Source: Mycobacterium sp.
GTDB taxonomy: Bacteria; Actinomycetota; Actinomycetes; Mycobacteriales; Mycobacteriaceae
DNA length: 34,254 nt
Reading direction: 5' to 3'
Assembly: GCA_022841565.1 (NCBI GenBank)
Contig: JALHRH010000016.1
Location: forward strand, 1 to 34,254
The notes beneath the pieces are model-generated. The model saw only the letters and a program-made list of their open reading frames with translations. It was not told where the DNA came from and searched no databases. Shown here piece after piece: positions 22,962 to 30,909 of the stretch. Every line of letters starts with the position of its first letter. The stretch's first letter is position 1. A program made the position numbers and the translations under genes.

Positions 22962-25096
22962 GGGCTGAACTGCTGAGCCTGCCGGGCCGCATCCGCGGCC
23001 GCGGCGCCCATCCCGATCGAGGCCAGATCGTCGGCCACCCCCGTCAATGCGCCAGCGTCGCCGGCAACCAGAGCGCGGGCGTGTCTGACAGCGAGATGAC
23101 CTACGGTGCAATCTATTTCAGCCGCCAAACGGGTGATCGGGTCCGCCGCGCGCCGATCGCCCAGCCGGACTGCGTCATGCCAGGCGACCAACGCCACCGC
23201 AGACTGTCCGGCCCGTTCGGCGGCGCGAGCCGCGTCCCGGGCTGCGGGGATAGCGCCCGGCAAGTCCCGGGCGGTCGCTCGGGTCCAGGCGCGGGCCAGC
23301 CCGAGTTCCGGCGCGAACAGGGCGGACTTGGTCCCGTGCCGGGATTCCGCGCGCCGCAACGCTTTCGCCGATCCGGGAATGTCGCCCTGCCGGGCGATCG
23401 CCGTCGTCAACAACATCAACGACAACGGACCCCAGGAATAGCCGGTGCGTTCCAATTCGGCTGCGGCAGGCTCTAAAAGCTTTGCTGCGGAGTCGAATTC
23501 ACCACTGGTAAGGAGCACGTAAGCCAACAGCACTTCGCCGATTGCGCGACCTGGTTGCTGGAGCTCGGCGAAGTCGGTGAACTGCTGGGCCAGCGTCTGC
23601 GCCTGCGCCACCTCGCCGGCCATCAATAGCGACGTGATCTGGCCCAATCCCACCGTGAACCGCAACAGACCGGGATGCTCGGCGGCAAAAGCCTGCGCTG
23701 CGAGTCGCTCGACATCGCCGAACCGGCCCATCCGAGCCGCGGACAACGCGGCTGCGCTGGCCGCCCATGCCACCGCCACGTCGCTGGCCGACGATCCAGA
23801 CAGCACGTCGGTCGCCAGCGTGATCGCGCGTCGGAGATTCCCGGAGTTCATCGCGAACGTGGCACTCAACCCGTCCAGGACGGTGCGCGCTGCGGGGTCG
23901 GTGAACCGGCTTCGCGTGGTCTGCAGAAACGCGGTGGCCTTTTCGGGCTCACCGAGCATGAAGAACTGGTTGGCAGCCCGCGGTACCGCCCACGCCATCA
24001 ATTCGGACTCCGACAGGTTCGTCGGATTCACCGCGGCCAGCACCTCACCGGCCTCTCGGCCGCGGCCCTGCCATCCCAGTGCCTGTCCCAAGACCAGGCG
24101 CGCATCTAGGCCGTCCGATCTGTCTACCGCCACGCGTGCCAGCCGTTCGGCAAGGAGTAGGTCGCCCAGTCGCAGGGCCTGTTGCGCGGCGGCGGTCACC
24201 TCGGTGATCGGCTGGGGTGCGTCACAGTCCAACGCCAGTGACGCCAGCCGCAGTCGGGCGCTGGGGTGTTCCGATGGATGCTGCGAGAGCAGGTTGACGA
24301 GCTCGGTACGGCGCCGACGGGCACCGTCACGCCCCAATGCCGCCGCTGCGCGCTCGCCGAACAGCGGGTGCGCCGTGTACACCACCGGTTCGTCGGGGTC
24401 GCTGCCGCGCAGCCGGATCTCGGCGGCGCCCAAATCCTCGGCCTGACTGACGGCGCCGTCGCCGGCCAGCACCGTCAGATCGGCCAGCGACAACGGCTCC
24501 GCAATCGCCAGGTAGTCAAGCACCGACCGCGCCGGCCCTGGTAACTCCGCCAGAAACTCGTCGACCTCCGCCGCGGTCGTCGCCCCACCGGGCGGCTGCA
24601 GGTCGATGCGATCCAGCAGACCGTCGGTCCACAATGCCGCGATAGCCGGTGGCGCCGCATCAGCACGGCCAGTGACGATCATCCGGGCCGCCCGGGTGAG
24701 CGCCAACTGGTAGACCAACGTGGCCGACAGGATGTCCAGGTCGTGGGCCTCGTCGACGATGACTAGCAGATCACCCTGCTCGGCGGCCCGCGTCAGCGAG
24801 GCGCGGGCGGCGCGCAACAACGCGGCAGGCTTGCCGATGTCGGCCCCCCAACCCAGAAAGTCGATCAGGTGCCCGAACGCGCCGAACGGAACCACGCGTT
24901 CGGCCGGGGTGCCGATGACCCAGCGGGTAGTCGTAGCCGGGTGCTGGCCGCAGAATTCCTCGGCGGCCAAGCGCGCCAAGGTCGACTTACCGACGCCGTC
25001 GGGTCCGAGTACCGCGGCGCCGCCCGCGTCGGCCAACGCGGCGGTCAGCCGCTGCAGCGCGACCGTGTGCTGGGGGACGTTCCAACGAATCGGCAC
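22958..25096 (-). CDS. Large P-loop (STAND/LuxR-type) ATPase with helical repeats, no HTH
   Basis: A 712-residue protein. The N-terminal NTPase has Walker [10 protein letters not shown] (31-39), Walker [11 protein letters not shown] (about 105-114) and a sensor-like [11 protein letters not shown] winged-helix-like part and about 400 residues of alanine-rich helical (TPR-like) repeats follow. This is the architecture of large LuxR-type regulators, but it ends [12 protein letters not shown] without the usual C-terminal LuxR helix-turn-helix, so it may act through protein partners. M. tuberculosis has two genes here, Rv1203c (about 194 residues) and Rv1204c (about 562), whereas here one frame is intact. 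The GTG at 25096 has TAGACT 7 nt upstream; the open frame continues to 25591 but overlaps the LOG gene. Function unknown. Confidence 0.8.
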   Translation of the reverse strand: MPIRWNVPQHTVALQRLTAALADAGGAAVLGPDGVGKSTLARLAAEEFCGQHPATTTRWVIGTPAERVVPFGAFGHLIDFLGWGADIGKPAALLRAARASLTRAAEQGDLLVIVDEAHDLDILSATLVYQLALTRAARMIVTGRADAAPPAIAALWTDGLLDRIDLQPPGGATTAAEVDEFLAELPGPARSVLDYLAIAEPLSLADLTVLAGDGAVSQAEDLGAAEIRLRGSDPDEPVVYTAHPLFGERAAAALGRDGARRRRTELVNLLSQHPSEHPSARLRLASLALDCDAPQPITEVTAAAQQALRLGDLLLAERLARVAVDRSDGLDARLVLGQALGWQGRGREAGEVLAAVNPTNLSESELMAWAVPRAANQFFMLGEPEKATAFLQTTRSRFTDPAARTVLDGLSATFAMNSGNLRRAITLATDVLSGSSASDVAVAWAASAAALSAARMGRFGDVERLAAQAFAAEHPGLLRFTVGLGQITSLLMAGEVAQAQTLAQQFTDFAELQQPGRAIGEVLLAYVLLTSGEFDSAAKLLEPAAAELERTGYSWGPLSLMLLTTAIARQGDIPGSAKALRRAESRHGTKSALFAPELGLARAWTRATARDLPGAIPAARDAARAAERAGQSAVALVAWHDAVRLGDRRAADPITRLAAEIDCTVGHLAVRHARALVAGDAGALTGVADDLASIGMGAAAADAARQAQQFSP

Positions 25097-25159
25097 CGTT
25101 GCGAGTCTATGGCCAAGGTTCGGTACGCAGGGTCTGCAGGGTTGGTCTACCTTTCGGAT
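25097..25159. promoter_or_regulatory. Divergent ATPase / LOG promoters
   Basis: On the plus strand TACCTT (25148-25153) lies exactly six bases before ATG 25160. On the minus strand TAGACT (25109-25104) lies seven bases before GTG 25096. Both fit leaderless promoters and decide the starts of the two genes, which otherwise have overlapping longer open frames. Confidence 0.55.
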
Positions 25160-25732
25160 ATGCCTCCCGCAACCAGCGGCCAGTGGACGGTCGCGGTGTA
25201 CTGCGCCGCTTCGCCGACGCACCCGGATTTGCTGGAGCTTGCCGCCTCGCTCGGTGCCGCCATTGCCGAGCGCGGCTGGACGCTGGTGTGGGGCGGGGGC
25301 CACGTCTCGGCGATGGGGGCGGTGGCCTCGGCAGCACGGGCCCACGGCGGCTGGACCGTCGGCGTGATTCCCACCATGCTGCTCGACCGTGAACTCGCCG
25401 ACCACGATTCGGACGAGCTGATCGTCACCGACACACTGCGTGAGCGCAAACAGGTCATGGAAGATCGGGCCGACGCGTTCATCGCGCTGCCGGGCGGTGT
25501 TGGCACGCTGGACGAATTGCTCAGCGCGTGGACCGAGGGATATCTCGGTGTGCACGACAAGCCCATCGTGCTGCTGGACCCCTGGGGCCACTACGACGGT
25601 GTGCGCGCCTGGATATACGGACTGATCGACAGTGGCTACATCTCCCAGGCCGCCGTCGATCGGCTGGTGGTGGTCGATAAGGTCGGCGAGGCGCTAGTGG
25701 CCTGCGCACCCGCTGACGGGCCAAGCGGCTAA
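25160..25732 (+). CDS. log: LOG-family cytokinin riboside 5'-monophosphate phosphoribohydrolase (Rv1205-like)
   Basis: A 190-residue Rossmann-like protein of the LONELY GUY family, which cleaves adenine cytokinin nucleotides to free cytokinin and ribose 5-phosphate. It contains WTLVWGGGHVSAMGAVA for nucleotide binding, the RERKQVM segment with the family Arg, and the signature PGGVGTLDE (111-119). In M. tuberculosis Rv1205 is a proteasome substrate that makes cytokinins whose breakdown aldehydes sensitise cells to nitric oxide. The ATG at 25160 has TACCTT six bases upstream; ATG 25109 is in frame but would overlap the promoter. fadD6 starts 18 bp downstream. Confidence 0.92.
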   Translation: MPPATSGQWTVAVYCAASPTHPDLLELAASLGAAIAERGWTLVWGGGHVSAMGAVASAARAHGGWTVGVIPTMLLDRELADHDSDELIVTDTLRERKQVMEDRADAFIALPGGVGTLDELLSAWTEGYLGVHDKPIVLLDPWGHYDGVRAWIYGLIDSGYISQAAVDRLVVVDKVGEALVACAPADGPSG

Positions 25733-25750
25733 TAACGAATCGAGGGATAC

Positions 25751-27523
25751 GTGTCCGATCAAGGCGCACGCGCACGGGTCAAGCTCACCGATATCGCACT
25801 GCAGGTGCCCGGCCTCATCGCCGACGCACCGTCGATTGCGCGCGGGGTCAGCGGCTTGCTGGCCAGGCCGAGTTCGAAGACGTCGATCGCCTCGGTGTTC
25901 CAGGACCGCGCCGCGCGTTACGCGGATCGGATCTTCCTGAGGTTCGGCGATCAGCAAGTCAGCTATCGCGAAGCCAACGCGACCGCCAACCGGTACGCCG
26001 CGGTGCTGGCCGCGCGCGGGGTCGGTCCGGGCGACGTCGTCGGCGTCATGCTGCGCAACTCGCCGGACGCAGTGCTGACGATGTTGGCGGTGGTCAAGTG
26101 CGGCGCGGTCGCCGGCATGCTCAACCACCACCAGCGTGGCGAGGTGCTGGCACACAGCCTGAGTCTGCTGGATGCCAAGGTGCTGATCGTGGAATCCGAC
26201 TTGGTTAGTGCCGTCAGCGAATCCGGCGGCGCGGCAGGTGACGTGCTCACCGTCGAAGACCTGGCACGATTGGCCACCACCGCCCCGGCCATCAACCCGG
26301 CGTCGTCGACAGCGGTGCGGGCCAAAGACACCGCCTTTTACATCTTCACCTCGGGCACAACCGGATATCCGAAGGCCAGCGTGATGACGCACTACCGGTG
26401 GCTCAAGGCGCTTGGCGCGTTCGGGGGGCTGGGTCTGCGGTTGAGGAGTTCGGACACGCTGTACAGCTGCCTGCCGCTGTATCACAACAACGCGCTGACG
26501 GTCGCGGTGTCGTCGGTAATCAACTCGGGCGCGACGCTGGCACTCGGCAAGTCCTTCTCCGCGTCGCGGTTCTGGGACGAGGTGATAGCCAGCCGCGCCA
26601 CCGCCTTCATCTACATCGGTGAGCTCTGCCGCTACCTGCTCAACCAGCCGGTCAAGCCCACCGACCGCAAGCACCAGATCCGCGTCATCGCCGGCAATGG
26701 CCTACGCCCGGACATCTGGGACGAATTCACCACACGGTTCGGGATCGCGCGGGTTTGCGAGTTCTATGCCGCCAGCGAAGGCACCACCGCGTTCATCAAT
26801 ATCTTCAATGTGCCTCGCAGCACCGGGATTTCGCCGATGCCGCTGGCCTATGTCGAATACGACCCGGACACCGGTGAGCCCGTGCGCGATGAGGCCGGGC
26901 GGGTGCGCCGCGTGCCCGCCGGCGAGCCCGGCCTGTTGCTGAGCCCGGTCAACCGGCTGCAGCCGTTCGACGGCTACACCGACAAGTCGGCAAGCGAAAA
27001 GAAGTTGGTGCGCAACGCTTTCAAAGAGGGCGACTGCTGGTTCAACACCGGTGATGTGATGAGCCCGCAGGGCTTGTTCCATGCGGCCTTCGTCGACCGA
27101 CTCGGTGACACCTTCCGCTGGAAGGGGGAGAACGTGGCCACCACCCAGGTCGAGGCGGCAGTGGCGACGGATGCCAACGTCGAGGAATGCACCGTCTTCG
27201 GCGTCGAGGTGCCCAACACCGGCGGGCGTGCCGGGATGGCGGCGATCAAGTTGCGCGAGGGCGTCGAGTTCGACGGCCACTCGTTGGCCCGTGCGGTATA
27301 CGACAAGCTGCCCGCCTACGCGCTGCCGTTGTTCGTGCGGTTGGTGGAGTCGCTGGAACACACCACGACGTTCAAGAGCCGCAAGGTGGAACTGCGTAAG
27401 CAGGCCTATGGGAGCGATGTCGAGGACCCGTTGTACGTACTCGCCGGTCGCCAAGAGGGCTATGTGAAGTTCTACGACGAGTATCCCGGCGAGGTCGCCG
27501 CCGGTAAGCGACCACAGGGTTGA
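25751..27523 (+). CDS. fadD6: Very-long-chain acyl-CoA synthetase / fatty acid transport protein FadD6
   Basis: A 590-residue acyl-activating enzyme of the FATP/very-long-chain acyl-CoA synthetase group, linking uptake of fatty acids to CoA activation at the membrane. The AMP-binding signature FYIFTSGTTGYPKAS lies near residue 200. The FATP motifs are RVCEFYAASEGTTAFIN and DRLGDTFRWKGENVATTQVE, and the C terminus has THTTTFKSRKVELRKQAY-like features (EHTTTFKSRKVELRK). The start is GTG 25751 with GAGGG 6 nt upstream. It matches Rv1206 (about 597 residues). It follows the LOG gene by 18 bp and may be co-transcribed. A GC-rich hairpin follows. Confidence 0.93.
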   Translation: MSDQGARARVKLTDIALQVPGLIADAPSIARGVSGLLARPSSKTSIASVFQDRAARYADRIFLRFGDQQVSYREANATANRYAAVLAARGVGPGDVVGVMLRNSPDAVLTMLAVVKCGAVAGMLNHHQRGEVLAHSLSLLDAKVLIVESDLVSAVSESGGAAGDVLTVEDLARLATTAPAINPASSTAVRAKDTAFYIFTSGTTGYPKASVMTHYRWLKALGAFGGLGLRLRSSDTLYSCLPLYHNNALTVAVSSVINSGATLALGKSFSASRFWDEVIASRATAFIYIGELCRYLLNQPVKPTDRKHQIRVIAGNGLRPDIWDEFTTRFGIARVCEFYAASEGTTAFINIFNVPRSTGISPMPLAYVEYDPDTGEPVRDEAGRVRRVPAGEPGLLLSPVNRLQPFDGYTDKSASEKKLVRNAFKEGDCWFNTGDVMSPQGLFHAAFVDRLGDTFRWKGENVATTQVEAAVATDANVEECTVFGVEVPNTGGRAGMAAIKLREGVEFDGHSLARAVYDKLPAYALPLFVRLVESLEHTTTFKSRKVELRKQAYGSDVEDPLYVLAGRQEGYVKFYDEYPGEVAAGKRPQG

Positions 27524-27668
27524 ACTGAACTCTCCTACCGCGTCGAGTCTGCACTGAGGGCTCCGAGTCCGCGCACAAGGCGCGGTTGTCCCACTTGGGC
27601 CGGCCCTTGCTGCAGAATCGACGCCACCAGCGCAGGCTCGCCCGCAAGCCAACAGGCACTATGGAGTC
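27524..27668 (+). terminator. Spacer with a GC-rich stem-loop after fadD6
   Basis: CCGCGC-ACAAG-GCGCGG (27569-27585) is a 6-bp all-GC stem with a 5-nt loop, 46 bp after the fadD6 stop. No U-tract follows, as is common for suggested mycobacterial terminators. The rest of the spacer shows no gene; CACTAT (27657-27662) lies six bases before the folP2 GTG and may be its -10. Confidence 0.45.
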
Positions 27669-28544
27669 GTGCGTTCTACCCTATGCGGTCGCCCAGTGGC
27701 GGGAGATCGTGCGCTGATCATGGCGATCATCAACCGCACCCCGGACTCGTTCTTCGACAAGGGTGCGACGTTCGCCGACGGCGCGGCCCGCGAGGCCGTG
27801 CACCGTGCGATCGCGGATGGTGCAGATGTGATCGACATCGGCGGGATCAAGGCGGGTCCGGGCGAGAGCGTCGACGCTGATACCGAGATCGCGCGGTTGC
27901 TGCCCGTCGTCGAATGGCTGCGCGACGCCTACCCCGACCAGCTGATCAGCGTCGACACCTGGCGCTCCGAGGTGGCCGAGCTCGCTTGCGCCGCGGGCGC
28001 CGACATCATCAACGACACCTGGGGCGGGGTGGACCCGCGGCTGCAAGAGGTGGCCGCCGAGTTCGACGCCGGACTGGTCTGCGCACATACCGGGGGAGCG
28101 CTACCACGCACCCGGCCCTTCCGAGTCAGCTACGGTACGACTACCCGCGGCGTGGTGGACGACGTGATTTGCCAGGTCACCGCCGCCGCCGAGCGGGCGG
28201 TCGCGGCCGGAGTAGCCCGCGATCGCATACTGATCGACCCGGCCCACGACTTCGGCAAGAACACCTTCCACGGGCTGCTCCTGTTGCGCCAGGTGGCCGA
28301 TCTTGTTAAGACCGGGTGGCCTGTGCTCATGGCTTTGAGCAACAAGGACTTCGTCGGGGAGACTCTGGGTGTGGACGTGACCGAACGGCTTGAGGGGACG
28401 TTGGCCGCCACCGCGCTGGCGGCGGACGCCGGAGTGCGCATGTTCCGCGTCCACCAGGTCGCGGCGACCAGAAGGGTGCTAGAGATGGTGGCCTCGATTC
28501 AGGGGATGCGCCCGCCGGCGCACACCGTGCGGGGACTGGCATGA
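27669..28544 (+). CDS. folP2: Dihydropteroate synthase paralogue FolP2 (probably not a DHPS)
   Basis: A 291-residue TIM-barrel protein of the dihydropteroate synthase family. The first loop keeps NRTPDSFFDKG, but the second loop, normally DIGGESTRPG, reads DIGGIKAGPGES, so the Thr-Arg-Pro needed for pABA handling is missing. NDTWGG, DPAHDFGKN, LMALSNKDFVGE and FRVHQVAATRR follow the family pattern. Published work on M. tuberculosis and M. leprae FolP2 reports no DHPS activity, which agrees. It overlaps gpgS by 4 bp (ATGA), so its real role may lie in the methylglucose lipopolysaccharide pathway. GTG 27669 is the start; M. tuberculosis has a longer repetitive N terminus (318 residues). Confidence 0.92.
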   Translation: MRSTLCGRPVAGDRALIMAIINRTPDSFFDKGATFADGAAREAVHRAIADGADVIDIGGIKAGPGESVDADTEIARLLPVVEWLRDAYPDQLISVDTWRSEVAELACAAGADIINDTWGGVDPRLQEVAAEFDAGLVCAHTGGALPRTRPFRVSYGTTTRGVVDDVICQVTAAAERAVAAGVARDRILIDPAHDFGKNTFHGLLLLRQVADLVKTGWPVLMALSNKDFVGETLGVDVTERLEGTLAATALAADAGVRMFRVHQVAATRRVLEMVASIQGMRPPAHTVRGLA

Positions 28545-29524
28545 CGGCATCCGAGCTGGATCTTGCCCGCGACGGGGTCCTCGTCGCACCACCCGGCGAC
28601 ACCTGGCTGGCCGACCGCAGCTGGAACCGCCCGCGCTGGACCATTGGTGAACTCGTCGCGGCCAAGGCGGGGCGGACGATCTCCGTCGTGCTGCCCGCCC
28701 TCAACGAGGAGGAGACTGTCGAATCCGTTATCGACAGCATCTCGCCGCTCGTCGACGGGCTGGTCGACGAGCTGATCGTGCTGGATTCCGGGTCCACCGA
28801 CGACACCGAGATTCGTGCCATCGCAGCCGGAGCCCGAGTGGTCAGCCGCGAGCAGGCGTTGCCCGAACTCCCGGCCCGGCCCGGCAAAGGCGAGGCGCTA
28901 TGGCGCTCACTAGCGGCCACCCGCGGCGACATCGTGGTGTTCATCGACTCCGACCTGATCAACCCACATCCGATGTTCGTGCCGCATCTGCTTGGGCCGC
29001 TGCTCACCGGCGACGGCATCCACCTGGTCAAAGGCTTTTACCGGCGGCCGCTCAAGGTCGGCGACGCGAGCGGCGAGGCGGGCTCCACCGGCGGCGGCCG
29101 GGTCACCGAGTTGGTGGCGCGGCCGCTCTTGGCGGCGCTGCGCCCCGAGTTGGGGTGCGTGCTGCAACCCCTGGGTGGGGAATATGCGGCCAGCCGGGAA
29201 TTGCTGACGTCGCTGCCGTTTGCCCCGGGCTACGGCGTGGAAATCGGCCTGCTGGTCGACACCTTCGACCGGTTGGGGCTGGATGCGATAGCTCAAGTCA
29301 ACCTGGGTGTGCGGGCACACCGCAACCGACCGCTGGACGAGCTGGGCGCCATGAGCCGGCAGGTGATCGCGACGTTGCTGTCCCGCTGCGGCATTCCGGA
29401 CTCCGGCGTCGGCTTGACCCAGTTCTTTCCCCTCGGCCCCGATTCGGAGAGCTACACCCAGCACACCTTGCCGGTGTCGCTGGCCGATCGCCCCCCAATG
29501 AATGTGCTCAAGCCGCCGCGCTGA
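28541..29524 (+). CDS. gpgS: Glucosyl-3-phosphoglycerate synthase GpgS
   Basis: A GT81 glycosyltransferase of 327 residues that transfers glucose from UDP-glucose to 3-phosphoglycerate, the first step of methylglucose lipopolysaccharide synthesis. The GT-A fold begins ISVVLPALNEEETVESVI. The metal-binding DSD motif is at 136-138 (VFIDSDL), two residues later than in M. tuberculosis Rv1208, and the acceptor-binding loop has GSTGGGRVTEL. GGEYAASRELL and YGVEIGLLVDT near the nucleotide site follow, with AHRNRPLDELG. Translation is coupled to folP2. Cytoplasmic. Confidence 0.95.
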   Translation: MTASELDLARDGVLVAPPGDTWLADRSWNRPRWTIGELVAAKAGRTISVVLPALNEEETVESVIDSISPLVDGLVDELIVLDSGSTDDTEIRAIAAGARVVSREQALPELPARPGKGEALWRSLAATRGDIVVFIDSDLINPHPMFVPHLLGPLLTGDGIHLVKGFYRRPLKVGDASGEAGSTGGGRVTELVARPLLAALRPELGCVLQPLGGEYAASRELLTSLPFAPGYGVEIGLLVDTFDRLGLDAIAQVNLGVRAHRNRPLDELGAMSRQVIATLLSRCGIPDSGVGLTQFFPLGPDSESYTQHTLPVSLADRPPMNVLKPPR

Positions 29525-29558
29525 TCGCCTGTCGGTGCGGTAGGGCAAGATCGCTCTC

Positions 29559-29924
29559 GTGGCGTTGGTATTGCTTTACCTGGTGGTTCTGACCCTGGTG
29601 GCAGTCGTGTTGTTCGGCGTGGCCAGCCTGCTCTTCGGTCGCGGTGAGCAGTTGCCGCCCCTGCCGCGGGCGACGACAGCGACGGTGCTGCCGGCCTACG
29701 GTGTCACGGGTGCGGACGTCGATGCGGTCAAATTCACCCAGGCACTGCGGGGGTACAAGACCAGCGAGGTCGACTGGGTGCTGGCTCGGCTGGGTCGCGA
29801 GCTCGAGACGCTGCGCGGCCAGGTGGCTGCCCTGCAAGCGTCCGGCAGCGAGGCGCAACCGACTGATGACGCCGTGGTGTCCGATGTCGACGCCGTCGCG
29901 GTAGACCGCTCCGGTCCCACATGA
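29559..29924 (+). CDS. DivIVA-domain membrane protein (Rv1209-like)
   Basis: A 121-residue protein with one N-terminal membrane segment (ALVLLYLVVLTLVAVVLFGVASLLFG, about 2-27). It then has a short DivIVA-like N-terminal motif, VKFTQALRGYKTSEVDWVLARLGRELETL (about 57-86), the signature by which DivIVA/Wag31 proteins bind curved membranes. The C-terminal tail is acidic and disordered-looking. It corresponds to Rv1209 (122 residues). A role in cell-pole or septum organisation is possible but untested here. The GTG at 29559 follows gpgS by 34 bp; the stop overlaps tagA by 4 bp (ATGA), so it belongs to the folP2-gpgS-tagA operon. Confidence 0.87.
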   Translation: MALVLLYLVVLTLVAVVLFGVASLLFGRGEQLPPLPRATTATVLPAYGVTGADVDAVKFTQALRGYKTSEVDWVLARLGRELETLRGQVAALQASGSEAQPTDDAVVSDVDAVAVDRSGPT

Positions 29925-30541
29925 GCCGGGCCGGCGAGGATGCGGAGCGCAACCGCGACGGCTTGGTTCGCTGTGGTTGGGCCGTTGTTCGTCCGGGTCC
30001 CGATGCCGATCTGTACCGCGACTATCACGATGACGAGTGGGGCCAACCGCTCACCGACGGCACGGCGTTGTTCGAGCGGATGAGCCTGGAGGCCTTCCAG
30101 AGCGGTCTGTCGTGGCTGATCATCTTGCGCAAGCGGGAGAATTTCCGGCGCGCATTCTGCGGGTTCGACGTCGAGAAGGTCGCCCGCTTCACCGAGGCTG
30201 ACGTCCAGCGACTGCTTGCTGACGATGGAATCGTCCGCAACCGGGCCAAGATCGAGTCGACGGTTGGCAATGCGCGTGCCGTGCTGGACCTGGGCTCGCC
30301 GCAAGACCTATCTGACCTGCTGTGGTCGTTCGCGCCGCCTCCGCGTCCCCGGTTTGCTGATCTTTCGGAAATTCCCTCGACGAGTGCCGAATCCGTAGCC
30401 ATGGCCCGTGAGCTGAAACGTCGCGGTTTCCGCTTCGTGGGCCCGACTACCGCTTATGCGCTGATGCAGGCGACGGGCATGGTCGACGATCACATCAGCA
30501 CGTGCTGGGTCCGGCCGAGCGGTTCTAAGCGACTTCGGTAG
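29921..30541 (+). CDS. tagA: DNA-3-methyladenine glycosylase I TagA
   Basis: Base-excision repair enzyme that removes 3-methyladenine. The 206 residues have the TAG fold. The zinc site is formed by Cys in RCGWA, His in DYHDDEWG, and His and Cys in DDHISTCW near the C terminus, as in E. coli Tag. The base-recognition and catalytic segment is LFERMSLEAFQSGLSWLIIL, and GFRFVGPTTAYALMQATG holds the DNA-binding helix-hairpin. It corresponds to Rv1210. Start ATG 29921 lies inside the stop of the preceding gene. A 7-bp stem-loop follows 14 bp after the stop. Confidence 0.94.
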   Translation: MSRAGEDAERNRDGLVRCGWAVVRPGPDADLYRDYHDDEWGQPLTDGTALFERMSLEAFQSGLSWLIILRKRENFRRAFCGFDVEKVARFTEADVQRLLADDGIVRNRAKIESTVGNARAVLDLGSPQDLSDLLWSFAPPPRPRFADLSEIPSTSAESVAMARELKRRGFRFVGPTTAYALMQATGMVDDHISTCWVRPSGSKRLR

Positions 30542-30716
30542 GCCTCAGGTTGGCCACAAAGCGGGTCTTTGTGCACCTTGTCTCCCCGATAAGGAACAAT
30601 GGAGACGTGATTTGGCAGTTCAATGTCGGGTATGGCTGGAAATTCACTGGCGGGGCATGCTCGGCGCCGACCAGGTCCGCGAGCGCGGGCCAGCTCGAAT
30701 CAGGAGGGAGCACTCG
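30542..30716 (+). promoter_or_regulatory. tagA-DUF3117 spacer with leader of the DUF3117 gene
   Basis: A 175-bp region. It begins with the stem-loop at 30555-30573 and ends with a strong ribosome binding site, AGGAGGGAG (30702-30710), 6 nt before ATG 30717. In-frame upstream ATGs (30612, 30657) lack ribosome sites, so the later start is preferred. No clear -10 was found. Confidence 0.5.
30555..30573 (+). terminator. Stem-loop after tagA
   Basis: CACAAAG (30555-30561), a 5-nt loop, then CTTTGTG (30567-30573). Its position just after the last gene of the folP2-tagA run suggests termination, though no U-tract follows. An operator for the next gene is an alternative. Confidence 0.45.
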
Positions 30717-30884
30717 ATGGCGGCGATGAAGCCCCGGACCGGTGACGGTCCACTAGAAGCAACCAAAGAGGGGCGCGGCATCGTGATGCGGGTACCACTT
30801 GAAGGTGGCGGTCGCCTGGTGGTCGAGCTGACTCCGGATGAGGCTGCCGCGCTGGGCGATGAACTGAAGGGCGTCACCAGCTAA
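30717..30884 (+). CDS. DUF3117 small conserved protein (Rv1211-like)
   Basis: A 55-residue protein of the actinobacterial DUF3117 family, nearly identical to the recalled C-terminal part of Rv1211: MAAMKPRTGDGPLEATKEG, then IVMRVPLEGGGRLVVELTPDEAAALGDELK. It is predicted as a short beta hairpin followed by a helix. Rv1211 is annotated at about 75 residues from an upstream start, and has been described as calmodulin-like; I see no convincing EF hand. AGGAGGGAG 6 nt before this ATG is one of the strongest ribosome sites in the window and supports the short form. It is convergent with glgM, 25 bp between stops. Function unknown. Confidence 0.88.
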   Translation: MAAMKPRTGDGPLEATKEGRGIVMRVPLEGGGRLVVELTPDEAAALGDELKGVTS

Positions 30885-30909
30885 CCTGCGGGCGGTTCAC
30901 CCGTCCGCT

